Assembly (NCBI GenBank): GCA_028274465.1 | Contig: CM051456.1 | Location: forward strand, 66,822,753 to 66,886,752 | DNA: 64,000 bases | From: Plantago ovata | Taxonomy: Eukaryota; Streptophyta; Magnoliopsida; Lamiales; Plantaginaceae | Reading direction: 5' to 3' | Shown here: piece after piece, positions 8,787 through 19,253 of the stretch | Layout of the letters: each line of letters starts with the position of its first letter | Numbering within the stretch: position 1 is the stretch's first letter | Made by a program: the position numbers and the translations under genes | The notes under the pieces: model-generated | The model's database searches: none | Seen by the model: only the letters and a program-made list of their open reading frames with translations | What the model was told of the DNA's origin: nothing

Positions 8787-11039
8787 TCAAAGCATCAATT
8801 CCCTGCACATCTTGACGAACATAAGTGGACCAAAAAATCCTACAAGTTCGTTAGTATCAACATAAGCACATGAATCAACAATGGCTCGCAACGTGTGTTG
8901 CTTGCCATTTACCTCAAAGTGACATGTTCGGCGATACATGTCTATGACCATACGCACTTTGTTGATGAAGGCTCTACCCAAGAGAACCACATCCTTGAGC
9001 TTAGCAGAAGATGTAGGCATAACGATGAAATTAGTCTTCACCTCTACACCGGCAACCCTCACCGCCAAGTTCTCAATCACACCCAACGGCTTTTTCATGG
9101 ACCCATCCGCTAATTGCACCATGCATTTCATAGGTCTCAAGCCAGAGAAACCCGACTCTTCATACACGTTCAAGGGTATAACATTCACACCCGCTCCCGT
9201 GTCTAGAGTTGCCACTATTCCATCCTTCTTCCCCAAGCCGATTTCAACATCGAAGCTCTCTTGGATGGACACTTCCACCATATCCACCATCTCATCCTCA
9301 GACGATGAGTTTTCTTTCACCTCTTCAACTATCGCATCAGATTGTGCGACAACTTCCTCTTCCATAGCCACCTTAGGAGTCTCGACCTCCTCACTCACCT
9401 TGCAAGTTTCAGTTATCTTGCAACTTGGCACCTCAACTAGTGCATTATCTCTCACAACCGTGATCTCCACGGGAAAATCAGTCACCACGGTTATGGCCAT
9501 AGCCTTCTCCGTGTTCCCGGGAAACTTCCCTTGCTCTCTACTAGCCCCCCGATCTATCAGCTCTTGCAACTTCTTATGGAGGTTGCTACTACTAGCCTCA
9601 AGCTTCTCAAACCGCTGATTGTTAGTAGCTTCATTACGATAGTAATGCTCCATAAACTTATTCGTCTTCAACACAAGATCGTTGAGAGAAGAGACAAGAG
9701 GTGAAGGAAGCACCCCTCCACCTTGTGGTCCCGAACTAGCAACCTGAGGTGGAGGTGTAGGATTAGAAGGCGGTGCTCCTTCATACCAATTGTTCCCATA
9801 GCTGAGACGACTTCTATCTTGATTAGGCCCATAGGCATTTTGATCCGGGTTATGAAGATAACCACGGTTGCCTTGATTCTGGTACTCACCTCGGGGTCCA
9901 CGGTTTTGTGGCCTCATATTGCCATATCCTTGCCCGTAGTTCACATCTCCAACTACTTGCTCTCCCTCAGCAGCATACACTTCTTGACGGACATCGTTCG
10001 TGATATATTTCTCTCTAGCAAATTCAGAACGGCATAAATAGGCCGGGTGCCCATAGTTCTTGCACACACCACAAACTTCCGTAGAAGGAGAAGGAACGCT
10101 TTGCCTCAAAGCTTGCTTCACTTCATGGGCGAACCCATCGAAGGCATTTTGCTCTACCACTACCTTGGCCTCACCTCTTTGCTCCTTTTGGAGCACACGA
10201 GCCCTCACATTCCGGTTTTGGGAATTCCGGTACATCATGTCCAGCTTCACTTGAGCTTGAGAAGGAAGCAACTCCCCCATACTACCTCCACAAATACTAT
10301 CCACTTGAGATTGAATCTCGGGATGTAAACCATTGTAAAAGAATTGGAGAAGCTGACCTTTATCATACCCGTGATGTGGGCATCGATGATGCAACCCCAT
10401 GAATCGATCATAGGCCTCGTGGAAAGGCTCATCATACCTCTGCTCGAAGGAGCTAATTTGGCTCTTCATAGCCATCGTCTTGGAAGCGGGGTAGTAACGC
10501 TCCATGAACTTATCAAAACAAAGATCCCATGTTGTCAAAGACCCGGCCTCCAAAGTATTAAGCCAAGCCTTTGCACGATCACCTAGCCCCATAGAAAAGA
10601 CCTTCATGCGGAGATCATCATCCGTAACACCAGCTCCTGGTCGCCCAAGATGGAGAACAAAATTCTCGAGCTCAGTCAAGTACCCTATCACGTCCGCATT
10701 AGCCATCCCATAGAATTTGGGAAGTTGTTGGAACATGTGATTCTTGATCTCCAAGTTCCTTGTGGCATCATTGAGGACAATTGCTGGTCCTCTAGCCCCA
10801 ACCGTAGGCTTAGTAAGTGTACGTATAGGCCGCTCCGCCATTTCACCTTCCAAGTAAACAGATTCAAGAATTGGCTCCAAAAGATAAGAAGAAGACTCTT
10901 CCCGAATACCAGAAGTGGAAGCTCTAGATGCTACTACTTCAAACTCGAGATTCAAATTCCTCCTTCTCCTTTGAAACAAACGATCGATCTCGTCTACAAA
11001 AGGTTCAATAATAGGTCCACCCGTTCGGGTTCTAGGCAT
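8787..11039 (-). CDS. Athila-like gag-protease polyprotein, element B
   Basis: One open frame of 750 residues, taken from MPRTRTGG because the related copies start MPHTRSAG; the longer frame start at 11147 adds only leader sequence. Visible parts: helical retrotransposon-gag domain at about residues 144-244, a CX2CX4HX4C zinc knuckle at about 323 (CGVCKNYGHPAYLC), a basic glycine-rich and asparagine-rich linker, an acidic segment, and an aspartic protease with catalytic D-T-G near 613. Gag forms the particle that packages RNA, and the protease matures it. No RT follows, so the element would need polymerase and integrase from a relative. It looks whole as a reading frame. Confidence 0.85.
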   Translation of the reverse strand: MPRTRTGGPIIEPFVDEIDRLFQRRRRNLNLEFEVVASRASTSGIREESSSYLLEPILESVYLEGEMAERPIRTLTKPTVGARGPAIVLNDATRNLEIKNHMFQQLPKFYGMANADVIGYLTELENFVLHLGRPGAGVTDDDLRMKVFSMGLGDRAKAWLNTLEAGSLTTWDLCFDKFMERYYPASKTMAMKSQISSFEQRYDEPFHEAYDRFMGLHHRCPHHGYDKGQLLQFFYNGLHPEIQSQVDSICGGSMGELLPSQAQVKLDMMYRNSQNRNVRARVLQKEQRGEAKVVVEQNAFDGFAHEVKQALRQSVPSPSTEVCGVCKNYGHPAYLCRSEFAREKYITNDVRQEVYAAEGEQVVGDVNYGQGYGNMRPQNRGPRGEYQNQGNRGYLHNPDQNAYGPNQDRSRLSYGNNWYEGAPPSNPTPPPQVASSGPQGGGVLPSPLVSSLNDLVLKTNKFMEHYYRNEATNNQRFEKLEASSSNLHKKLQELIDRGASREQGKFPGNTEKAMAITVVTDFPVEITVVRDNALVEVPSCKITETCKVSEEVETPKVAMEEEVVAQSDAIVEEVKENSSSEDEMVDMVEVSIQESFDVEIGLGKKDGIVATLDTGAGVNVIPLNVYEESGFSGLRPMKCMVQLADGSMKKPLGVIENLAVRVAGVEVKTNFIVMPTSSAKLKDVVLLGRAFINKVRMVIDMYRRTCHFEVNGKQHTLRAIVDSCAYVDTNELVGFFGPLMFVKMCRELML

Positions 11040-11160
11040 GCACTCACCTGAAATAGAAGATAGTGAGTATCTCAAGAAAAAAGAAACAAAAACAGAAATG
11101 AGACAAAGAAGAGATGTTGGCTGAAAAAACCAAAACAAAAACACCAACCAAGGAGTTAAG

Positions 11161-11178
11161 TCCCCGGCAACGGCGCCA
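11161..11178 (-). promoter_or_regulatory. Primer binding site, element B
   Basis: The minus strand reads TGGCGCCGTTGCCGGGGA three bases after the LTR. This primer site is characteristic of Athila and related gypsy elements, usually assigned to Asp tRNA. Confidence 0.85.
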
Positions 11179-11181
11179 AAT

Positions 11182-12565
11182 TGATGATGTCATTTTTCAC
11201 CAATTAAATTTGTTTAAAAGCCTAAGAACACTTATCACTACACAAACTAGAGTGCAATGGCAAGTTGTCCCCGAGTGTCGTTCTCTCGGGACCTAACGTG
11301 GTTTTGCTTGAGGTTTTTGCTAGTAATTTCAGTCAACAAGTTCAAATGTTTATAGAATCGTTTTCTTTGAACAAAGCAACGAGAAATCAGATTGTTGTAA
11401 TCAAGTTTGGAAAACGGTTGGTGGTAGAAATCAAATACACATGCATGGGTTACGAATATGCTCACAAGTTCAGTGCGTAAAACCTTCGATCAAGTCTGCC
11501 AAGCAACTCGTCTAGGTAACTTTCAAGACACGCATCATAAAAGACCACTATCAATACTTTAGAGGTGCTTGTCACTAACACCATTTATCTAGCATGCTGC
11601 AAATCTCTAACACACAATCCAAGAGTTTGTCACTATACTCAATTCGAATATATTTTATAGGCAACTAAGAATCATATGAAAGAAATTGCAGCAAGATTGA
11701 ATCACAATCTCATGTAAGCATAAACATAACCCATAGCATGCATATTCTACATTCTACCACCAACACAAAGGATTTAGCTACTCATATTCATCAACATAGA
11801 CATCAAATCATATGAATTGCAAATAGAATACATCAAATCAAACTACTAGACAAGAGATAATGATACAATGTTACCACCAAGCTGTCACTAATCGGTGGGT
11901 ATTGATGAAAACCTCTCCGTAGATGAAACAACGGATGCAATCCAATGCCAAAACCTTTAATCCAATCTAAAATACAATGTAATCTGAGTTTTCTCTGAGT
12001 TTTGGGGCTTAGGAGCTCTCCAAAACGAAGCTACAGTTCAAAAGTCTCTAAAAGTAACAGAAGATCAGATCTAAGAAGGAAAATCCGAAAACGTAACCGC
12101 TGTCAAGCGGACCGCTTGGAGAGTCCAAGCGGAGCGCTTGGCAAGCGAAGCGCTTTGGCCCTCCAAGCGCTTCGCTTGGCTGCTGTGCCAAAGCTCCTGG
12201 AAAAGGAAGCGGAGCGCTTCACTATTCCAGGCGCTTAGCTTGGCTCCTGGGCAGATTTTTGTCTTCAACTCAATCTTTTTGCCCTCGTACGGCCCTCGGG
12301 TGCCTTGGACTCATCCTTCTCAATGCTTATTGATGCACAAACACTCACGAACAGGCCACGGAGATTGGGGAACTTCAACGGGGCCATCTTTTCCATAAAA
12401 AGGCTTGTTTTTAGCTCCAAAAACGCCGTTTCGTACCTAAGTGCCTGAAAATGCAGAAATCACAAAACGTGACACTATTCTACAAAACTAACCAAAAAAC
12501 AAGGCTAGAAGATAGCAAAAGAAGGTAAAAAAGACAAGATGAACGCGTCAAAAATACGTTCATCA
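11182..12565 (-). repeat. 5' LTR of element B
   Basis: About 1384 bp with TGATGA/TCATCA ends as in the related LTRs. It contains palindrome cluster 12103-12245. On the right it abuts gag of element C, with CTACA as the first flanking bases. Confidence 0.8.
12103..12245 (-). repeat. Palindrome cluster in LTR of B
   Basis: Five palindromes of form AAGCG-N3-CGCTT, with centres GAC, GAG, AAG, CTT and GAG. The outer base pairs change together: CCAAGCG...CGCTTGG in most, GAAGCG...CGCTTC in the last. CTGGAA and TTCCAG flank the last unit as outer arms. Confidence 0.85.
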
Positions 12566-13565
12566 CTACACATATGAGCCCCATGCCCATAGTTCTTGCA
12601 AATTCGGCATACTTCGTTCGAAACAGTTGTTCCGGTGGCGCTCTTGAGGACTTGCTTCAATTCGTTGGTAAAGCACTCGAATTGATCCCCATTCCCCTAT
12701 ACATAGGGGCTTCTTGAGTCGGTGGAGCTTCAGGTCCACGTCTCCTAACCATTGCTCTTGGGTCCTTGAACTGCGAACCCTTAGCAAGCCTTTCGAAAAC
12801 TGTCCAGACGGCTTCTGCGGTTTCCTCCCAAATATTGCCTCGGCATTGGAAATCCACCACTTGTTGGTTCTCGAAGGTTAGTCCATTGTAGAAGTGTTGG
12901 ACTAGGTCAGAAAGTTCAAAACCATGGTGAGGGCACTTGTTCGTGAGATCTTGAAATCTCTCAAACGCGGTGTAGATGGTCTCATCATAGTCTTGCTTCA
13001 ATCCAGTGATCTGCGCCTTTAGCGCGGTAGTCAAGGTGTGAGGGAAGTATTTCTCCATGAAAGCTGAAAAAACCTTCTCCCAAGTGTCCAGCGAGCCTGC
13101 TGGTAGAGAACTCAACCATGTCTTGGCTCTGTCGCCATGTCCCATAGCAAAAACCTTCATCCTCAACTCGTCCATTGTTATTTCAGCTCCGGGTCGTGGG
13201 AGTTGGTTGACGAAATCATCGATATCGTGCAAGTACCCCATCACATCTTCCCTTGATAAGCCATAGAACCTCGGAAGTTGTTGGAATGCGTGGTTCTTGA
13301 TTTCCAGATCTCGGGTTGCAGAAGAAAGAACAATCGCCGGTCCCCTCATACGATCCTTGGTGGGTTGAACCCATGCTTTCAGTGGTCTAGCTTCTGCCAT
13401 TCCATCGATTTCCTTGAAAAGACTGTGTAGAGATTCAGAGAAATCGGTATCCTCTATTTCCTCTAGTGTGCGCCTTTCGAGTAGTCGCCTTCTTTGGTGG
13501 TAGACTCTGTCGATCTCAGCAATTGAATCAGCAAGCGGTGTTCCTGCAGAACGTGTATGCGGCAT
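12566..13565 (-). pseudogene. gag 5' part of Athila-like element C
   Basis: The minus strand encodes MPHTRSAGTPLADSIAEIDR, the ATRDLEIKNHAFQQLPRFYG motif and the gag domain through a CRICKNYGHGAHMC zinc knuckle, where the LTR of B begins. It is very close to the gag of element D by eye. The element is cut by the B insertion and has about one further break. Confidence 0.8.
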
Positions 13566-13689
13566 ACACTATCTGTAACAGACTAGGAAAGCAGTATCAG
13601 AGAAAGATTAAAAAGGAAAACTAAAACTAATAGAATTAGGAATCGAAAGCTGAAAATATAAACAAATTAAACAGAAAAAAGGAGTATAG

Positions 13690-13707
13690 TCCCTGGCAAC
13701 GGCGCCA
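13690..13707 (-). promoter_or_regulatory. Primer binding site, element C
   Basis: The minus strand reads TGGCGCCGTTGCCAGGGA, one base different from the family form, three bases inside the LTR that starts at 13711. Confidence 0.8.
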
Positions 13708-13710
13708 ATT

Positions 13711-14083
13711 TGATGAACGCGGGTTTGTCGGTTCCCGGTTCAGTCAAATATATTTGTTAATTAGCCAAAGGCAATCCACAACTACAACGAAAACCGTAGT
13801 GTAGCAGTAGCCATTAGCATGATTATCTTCCCTTCGCTAAGAATTCACATACTACCACCAACGATAAGTTTAGCTACTCATAATAGGCATGCAATCAACA
13901 GAAATCATAGAAGAAAACATGTTGAAAGATATAATAAAATAAGTAGAATAAACTGTAAGATACAAAGTTACCGAAGGTTGTCAATCTCCGGAGAATTGCG
14001 ATCCTACAAGCTCCAATCTGCTATGAAAAAGTGTCCCCTAAGCTACGAAGCCCCAGATTAGGCTCTGGGAAGTCCCTACCTAA
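13711..14083 (-). repeat. 5' LTR remnant of element C
   Basis: It matches the reverse complement of the D LTR (15078-16349) over its two retained pieces but is much shorter. It stops abruptly at 14083, where sequence from the family's post-gag region begins. Confidence 0.75.
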
Positions 14084-14232
14084 AACACAGACATGAACAA
14101 ATTCGCATACGAGAAGCAAATAGTTCAAGAATGAATGCATGCAGAAAAGCAGTAAAGAAAGCGATAAAAATTCCGGGTTGCCTCCCGGATAGCGTCATTG
14201 TTTAAAGTCTTTGACTCGACTCATGTCTGCGC

Positions 14233-14959
14233 CTATCTCTTCTTTTTGCGGGTACTAGGCTTCCCCTTCATTGATCTCCTCTCCATGCCACGAACCTGTG
14301 AATAAGAAAGAATATAGGCTGAAAGACCACAGTAGTGAGTAGTGAAAGAAATATCAGGCGGATCAGGTGGATCAGATATGGCTTTCAACACGTGTTGCTT
14401 TCCATCCACTTCAATAGTGCAAGTTCTTTGGTAGATGTCCATCACGGAGCGTAGCTTAGTCAAGAACGTTCGCCCTAAGAGTATGACATCCCCCATCCCA
14501 GGTGCAGACGCCGGCATAAGTACAAAATTGGTGTATACATATGCTTCACCAATCTTGACCAACACATTTTTCACAACGCCTTCGGGTCTCATAAAGGATC
14601 CATCCGCCAGTTGCACAATAGCCCTATGCTCAGATAGTTTTCCAATGCTACTCTTTTCAAACACATTTAAAGGGAGTATGTTTGAGTAGGATCCCGTGTC
14701 TAGTGTGGCACGGACATCTTCAAGGTCACCAATCCCTACCTTAACATCGAAACTTTTAGGGAGTGGCTCGGGATTCTCTTGCTCCTCCTCACTTTCGTCA
14801 GAACTAAGGTCCTTCTCTTCTTCCTTAGCCTGTAGAAGTTCCTCCTTCTTGCAACACTCGCACTTAGCAACCTTCTTGATGGTGATTTCGTCAGGTAGAT
14901 CACCAGCCAACGTGATGGCATTCGACTTCTCAGTGTTGCTAGGCAGTTTGCCTTGTTCC
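14233..14959 (-). pseudogene. Protease-domain part of Athila-like gag-protease
   Basis: Recognisable by EKSNAITLAGDLPDEITIKK, a lysine and glutamate rich linker, then ATLDTGSYSNILPLNVFEKS with catalytic D-T-G and the LLGRTFLTKLRSVMDIY motif near the C-terminus. The N-terminal gag part is missing. It closely resembles 22909-23636. Confidence 0.8.
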
Positions 14960-14961
14960 AA

Positions 14962-15009
14962 TTTGATGAGTATAGTACCTTGCATGTTTTATCACTATAC
15001 TACATCAAA
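14962..15009. repeat. Inverted repeat at segment junction
   Basis: TTTGATGAGTATAGT at 14962-14976 pairs with ACTATACTACATCAAA at 14994-15009, with one extra base in the second arm and a 17-base loop. A second copy lies at 23638-23685. Confidence 0.8.
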
Positions 15010-15077
15010 AGAAATGTGTATACTACCTAAATCTATTATACACAATCTGGGTTGAATTACTATTGCGATACTATCAT

Positions 15078-16349
15078 TGATGAATGTGTATTTTACACTT
15101 TCATTCGAATCTTTTTCACCTATTTTAGCTATCCTCTATGTTAATTTAGCTATATTTTAGTGCATTTTATTAGAATAGTGTCACGTTTTCCTTTAGATTT
15201 TATTTTACAGGTTCTGGTTGAAAATCGAGGATTTCCGGGCAATTATATTGAAGTTGACAAGGAATTGGTGTTCCAGAAGCCTATTTGGAGTATCTGAAGG
15301 TTTCCGGATAGGATTTGGAGTCTAGGGGTCGAATCTGGATGTTAGAAGGCCACTAGAAGTCAGAAACCGAGTCGGAAAAGGGGAAGAAATCCAAAAACGC
15401 GCCGAAAACACGGAATTCCGCGAAATTCTCTTCGTGGCGAACCGCCCCAGATGTGGGGCGAACCGCCCCATAGTATTTCGAGGCCTATATATAGTTGCTC
15501 AGATTTTCTCCGAAATTCATACTTTTCCAGATCTACTTTCTCACCTTTCTCTGTAGTTTTAGGTAGGGACTTCCCAGAGCCTGTTCTGGGGGTTCGTAGC
15601 TTAGGGGACTCTTTTTCATAGCAGTTTGGAGCTCGTAGGATCGCAATTCTCCGGAGATTGACAACCTTCGGTAACTTTGTATCTTACAGTTTATTCTACT
15701 TATTTTATTATATGTTTCAACATGTTTTCTTCTATGATTTCTGTTGATTGCATGCCTATTATGAGTAGCTAAACTTATCGTTGGTGGTAGTATGTGAATT
15801 CTTAGCGAAGGGAAGATAATCATGCTAATGGCTATATCGCGCATTATACTCCGTGTTATTGCTTTATTTCGTTGATCAGGCACAACCCAAATTCTCGTAT
15901 GTTGTATTAATTATTATGCACAATTGGACCCTCGTCGACCTGTTCGCGAGTTTATCTTCGTAGTGTTGAATAATTACGGAACACAATTGGACAATAGTTC
16001 TTGACTTGTCAGAATCGTTATCTTCGTAGTGCTTAATAATTGCAACAGGACATTAGATTGATCAAAGATCTCCATGCAAGACCGAGGAATTTACGCTTGA
16101 TTATCGACCCGTTATGCTTTGAAGGATCATACTATCACCAATCTCCATTATCTGTTAGAAACCCCTTTGCTATTACGTCTGCTGTTTATATTCTAAATTA
16201 GATTTGATAAAGCTAGTTATAGTCCTGAGAGAACGACACTCGAGTCATTCTACTGCTACACTACAGTTTTCGTTGTAGTTGTGGATTGCCTTTGGATAAT
16301 TAACAAATATATTTGACTGAACCGGGAACCGACAAACCCGCGTTCATCA
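15078..16349 (+). repeat. 5' LTR of element D
   Basis: About 1272 bp from TGATGAATG to GCGTTCATCA. By eye it is a few percent different from the LTR at 23754-25011 outside the palindrome cluster. Confidence 0.85.
15436..15494 (+). promoter_or_regulatory. LTR promoter of D: palindromes plus TATA box
   Basis: GGCGAACCGCCCC and GGGGCGAACCGCCCC (15455-15469) lie 15 bp upstream of CTATATATAG (15485-15494). The same order is found in three other LTRs of the family. Confidence 0.7.
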
Positions 16350-16352
16350 AAT

Positions 16353-16370
16353 TGGCGCCGTTGCCGGGGA
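16353..16370 (+). promoter_or_regulatory. Primer binding site, element D
   Basis: TGGCGCCGTTGCCGGGGA starts four bases past the LTR end. Confidence 0.88.
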
Positions 16371-16492
16371 CTATACTCCTTTTTTCTGTTTAATTTGTTT
16401 ATATTTTCAGCTTTCGATTCCTAATTCTATTAGTTTTGGTTTTCCTTTTTAATCTCTCTGATACTGCTTTCCTAGTCTGTTACAGATAGTGT

Positions 16493-18649
16493 ATGCCGCA
16501 TACACGTTCTGCAGGAACACCGCTTGCTGATTCAATTGCTGAGATCGACAGAGTCTACCACCAAAGAAGGCGACTACTCGAAAGGCGCGCACTAGAGGAA
16601 ATAGAGGATACCGATTTCTCTGAATCTCTACACAGTCTTTTCAAGGAAATCGACGGAATGGCAGAAGCTAGACCACTGAAAGCATGGGTTCAACCCACCA
16701 AGGATCGTATGAGGGGACCGACGATCGTTCTTTCGTCTGCAACTCGAGATCTGGAAATCAAGAACCACGCATTCCAACAACTTCCGAGGTTCTATGGCTT
16801 ATCAAGGGAAGATGTGATGGGGTACTTGCACGATATCGATGATTTCGTCAACCAACTCCCACGACCCGGAGCTGATATAACAACGGACGAGTTGAGAATG
16901 AAGGTTTTTGCTATGGACTTGGCGACAGAGCCAAGTCATGGTTGAGTTCTCTACCAGCAGGCTCGCTGGACACTTGGGAGAAGGTTTTTTCAGCTTTCAT
17001 GGAAAAATACTTCCTCACACCTTGACTACCGCGCTAAAGGCGCAAATCACTGGATTCAAACAGGACTGTGATGAAACCATCTACACCGCGTTTGAGAGGT
17101 TCCAAGATCTCACGAACAAGTGCCCTCACCATGGTTTTGAACTTTATGATCTAGTCCAACACGTCTACAATGGACTAACCTTTGAGAACCAACAAGTGGT
17201 GGATTTCCAATGCCGAGGCAATATTTGGGAGGAAACCGCAGAAGCCGTCTGGGCAGTTTTCGAAAGGCTTGCTAAGGGTTCGCAGTTCAAGGACCCAAGA
17301 GCAATGGTTAGGAGACGTGGACCTGAAGCTCCACCGACTCAAGAAGCCCCTATGTATAGGGGAATGGGGATCAATTCGAGTGCTTTACCAACGAATTGAA
17401 GCAAGTCCTCAAGAGCGCCACCGGAACAACTGTTTCGAACGAAGTATGCCGAATTTGCAAGAACTATGGGCATGGGGCTCATATGTGTAGATCAGAGCAG
17501 GCGTATGATGATGGCAACTGGGCTCGAGGAGGAGAAGAGGAAGCCTTTGCTACGGAGTTTGGTACTCAAGAAGTTAGCTACGGACAAGACGGTAGGAATC
17601 CTCGAGGTGGATTTTGGAGAAGAGGATTCTGAAAGAATCAAGGATATGTACCGGCTAACCAAACTTATGGCCCTAACCAAGACCGTAGCAGGCTAAACTA
17701 TGGTAATGATCGCTGCGAAAACCCCGCTCCGAGAGAGCCACCGAAGTCGAAGTCGGATCAACTGATGGAGAACTTGCAGAAGATGGTTGATCACACACAA
17801 AGTTTTCTCAAACGTTATGAAGAAGATTCCGAGAAGACTAGGGCAAGGCTCGATAGGTTGGAAGAGAGCACTAGGCTTGCCCATCAAAAGATGCAAGAGT
17901 TGATCGACCGAGGAGCAAGTAGGGAGAAAGGCAAGCTGCCTAGCAACACTGAGAAGTCGATGTCCATTACCTTGATGGGTGATCTACCTGTTGAAATCAC
18001 CATCAAGAAGGTTGCTAAATGCGAGAGTTGCAAGAGGGAAATGCCCCCACAAGCCGAAGAAGAAGGGAAGGACCTTGGTACTAACAAGAATGAAGAGGAG
18101 CAAGAGGATCCCGAGCCACTCCCTCAAAGTTTTGATGTTAAGGTCGGGATTGGGGAACTTGAAGATGTCCGAGCCACACTAGACACAGGATCCTACTCTA
18201 ATGTGCTCCGTTTGAATGTTTTCGAGAAAAGTAACCTTGGAGAACTAACTGTGCATAAGGCTATTGTGCAACTGGCGGATGGATCCCTTGTGAAACCCGA
18301 AGGCGTTGTGAAGAATGTATTAGTCAAGATTGGTGAAGCTTCTGTCTACACCGATTTTGTAATTATGCTGGCGTCAGTACCAGGAACGGGGGATGTCATA
18401 CTCTTAGGACGAACATTCTTGACTAAGCTACGCTCCGTGATGGACATCTACAAAAGAACTTGCACTATTGAAGTGGATGGCAAGCAACATGTGTTGCAAG
18501 CCATATCCGATCCACCTGATCCACCTGATACTTCTAACACTATTGATTACAGTGGTCTTAATGTCTATGTTCATTCTTATTCACAGGATCGAGGCATGGG
18601 AAGGAGATTCGTGAAGGGGAAGTCTAGTACCCTCGGAAAGAAAAGATAG
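16493..18649 (+). pseudogene. gag-protease region of element D
   Basis: It starts MPHTRSAGTPLADSIAEIDR, then carries the gag domain, a zinc knuckle (CRICKNYGHGAHMC near 17440-17490), a coiled segment (EEDSEKTRARLDRLEESTRL), the acidic linker and the D-T-G protease motif near 18180. The order and parts match the open frame in element B. It is broken in about three places. Presumed role as in B: particle shell and maturation protease. Confidence 0.8.
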
Positions 18650-18693
18650 GCGAAGACAGGAGTCGAGTCAGAGACTTTAAACAATGGCGCTAT

Positions 18694-18709
18694 CCGGGAG
18701 GCAACCCGG
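18694..18709 (+). other. Conserved post-gag hairpin (loop AGGCAA), element D
   Basis: CCGGG-AGGCAA-CCCGG, 45 bases after the gag-protease stop, followed by GGTTTTT. Equivalent hairpins occur at 8674-8691, 14173-14188, 22849-22864 and 32090-32105. Confidence 0.8.
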
Positions 18710-18910
18710 GGTTTTTATCGCTTTCTTTACCGCTTTATTGCACGCATTCATACTTGAACAATTTGCTTTTCATATGTGAATTTGTTCGTTTCTGTGTCGT
18801 ATGTGCTTATGTTGTGTTCGAGTGCGATTTTTCGAGTGAATTTTTGAGGAAAATGGTTTTCGGGGACTAAAATCAGCATTTTAATTCGAAACGATCGTCT
18901 CCCACCTCAG

Positions 18911-19022
18911 GAGGTGGGGGGCGAATCGCCCCACGTCAAGAGCGCGCGCGCGCGCTCCGGACGTGCGGGGCGATTCGCCCCGCACGGGCTGTTCGCCCCA
19001 GGCGTGGGGCGAACCGCCCCAC
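18911..19022 (+). repeat. Palindrome cluster upstream of ORF2 unit, element D
   Basis: It contains GGGGCG-AAT-CGCCCC, GTGCGGGGCG-ATT-CGCCCCGCAC (10-bp arms), GTGGGGCG-AAC-CGCCCCAC and a GAGCGCGCGCGCGCGCTC palindrome. A pyrimidine-rich leader-like stretch follows (about 19040-19250). Confidence 0.85.
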
Positions 19023-19253
19023 AGTCTGCAGAAACTCAAAATGCGGGATTCTCCCCATTTCTCCTCATTTCACCTCTTTTTCTTCTCTTAAACTCAAAAA
19101 AATCCTCCATTTTCACAAAACCTTCAAATCTTCATAACTTCTTCATCTTTCCATCAATTTGTGTGTTCTATAGCTTCAATCGAAGCTCGTTACGTGCTCT
19201 TTCTTTTCATCCGAACAAATCTCTTCCTAGTTCATTCAAACTCCGGATTTGAG

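Larger units (their letters stand above)
6603..12565 (-). mobile_element. Athila-like non-autonomous element B
   Basis: Minus strand, read 5' to 3': LTR (12565-11182), primer site, an open gag-protease frame, a conserved hairpin, a palindrome cluster, a putative intron, remains of ORF2, a second palindrome cluster, and a PPT-like hairpin at 6753-6796. No RT, RNase H or integrase is present. The left end is truncated, so no 3' LTR was found. Its 5' LTR interrupts the gag zinc-knuckle region of element C, so B is younger than C. Confidence 0.8.
14084..15077 (-). mobile_element. Inverted internal segment: post-gag region plus gag-protease 3' part
   Basis: Minus-strand family sequence with the AGGCAA hairpin (14173-14188) and a protease region (DTG motif; ends near 14233). 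The upstream side ends in a non-family stretch with a strong inverted repeat (14962-15009). The same segment with the same flank recurs at about 22757-23753. It is a fossil fragment of an Athila-like element, truncated at both ends. Confidence 0.7.

Noticed and set aside
18930-18957. Alternating GC run as a Z-DNA or regulatory element in its own right
   Set aside because: It is one unit of the palindrome cluster and is not shared by other copies, so it is not called separately.
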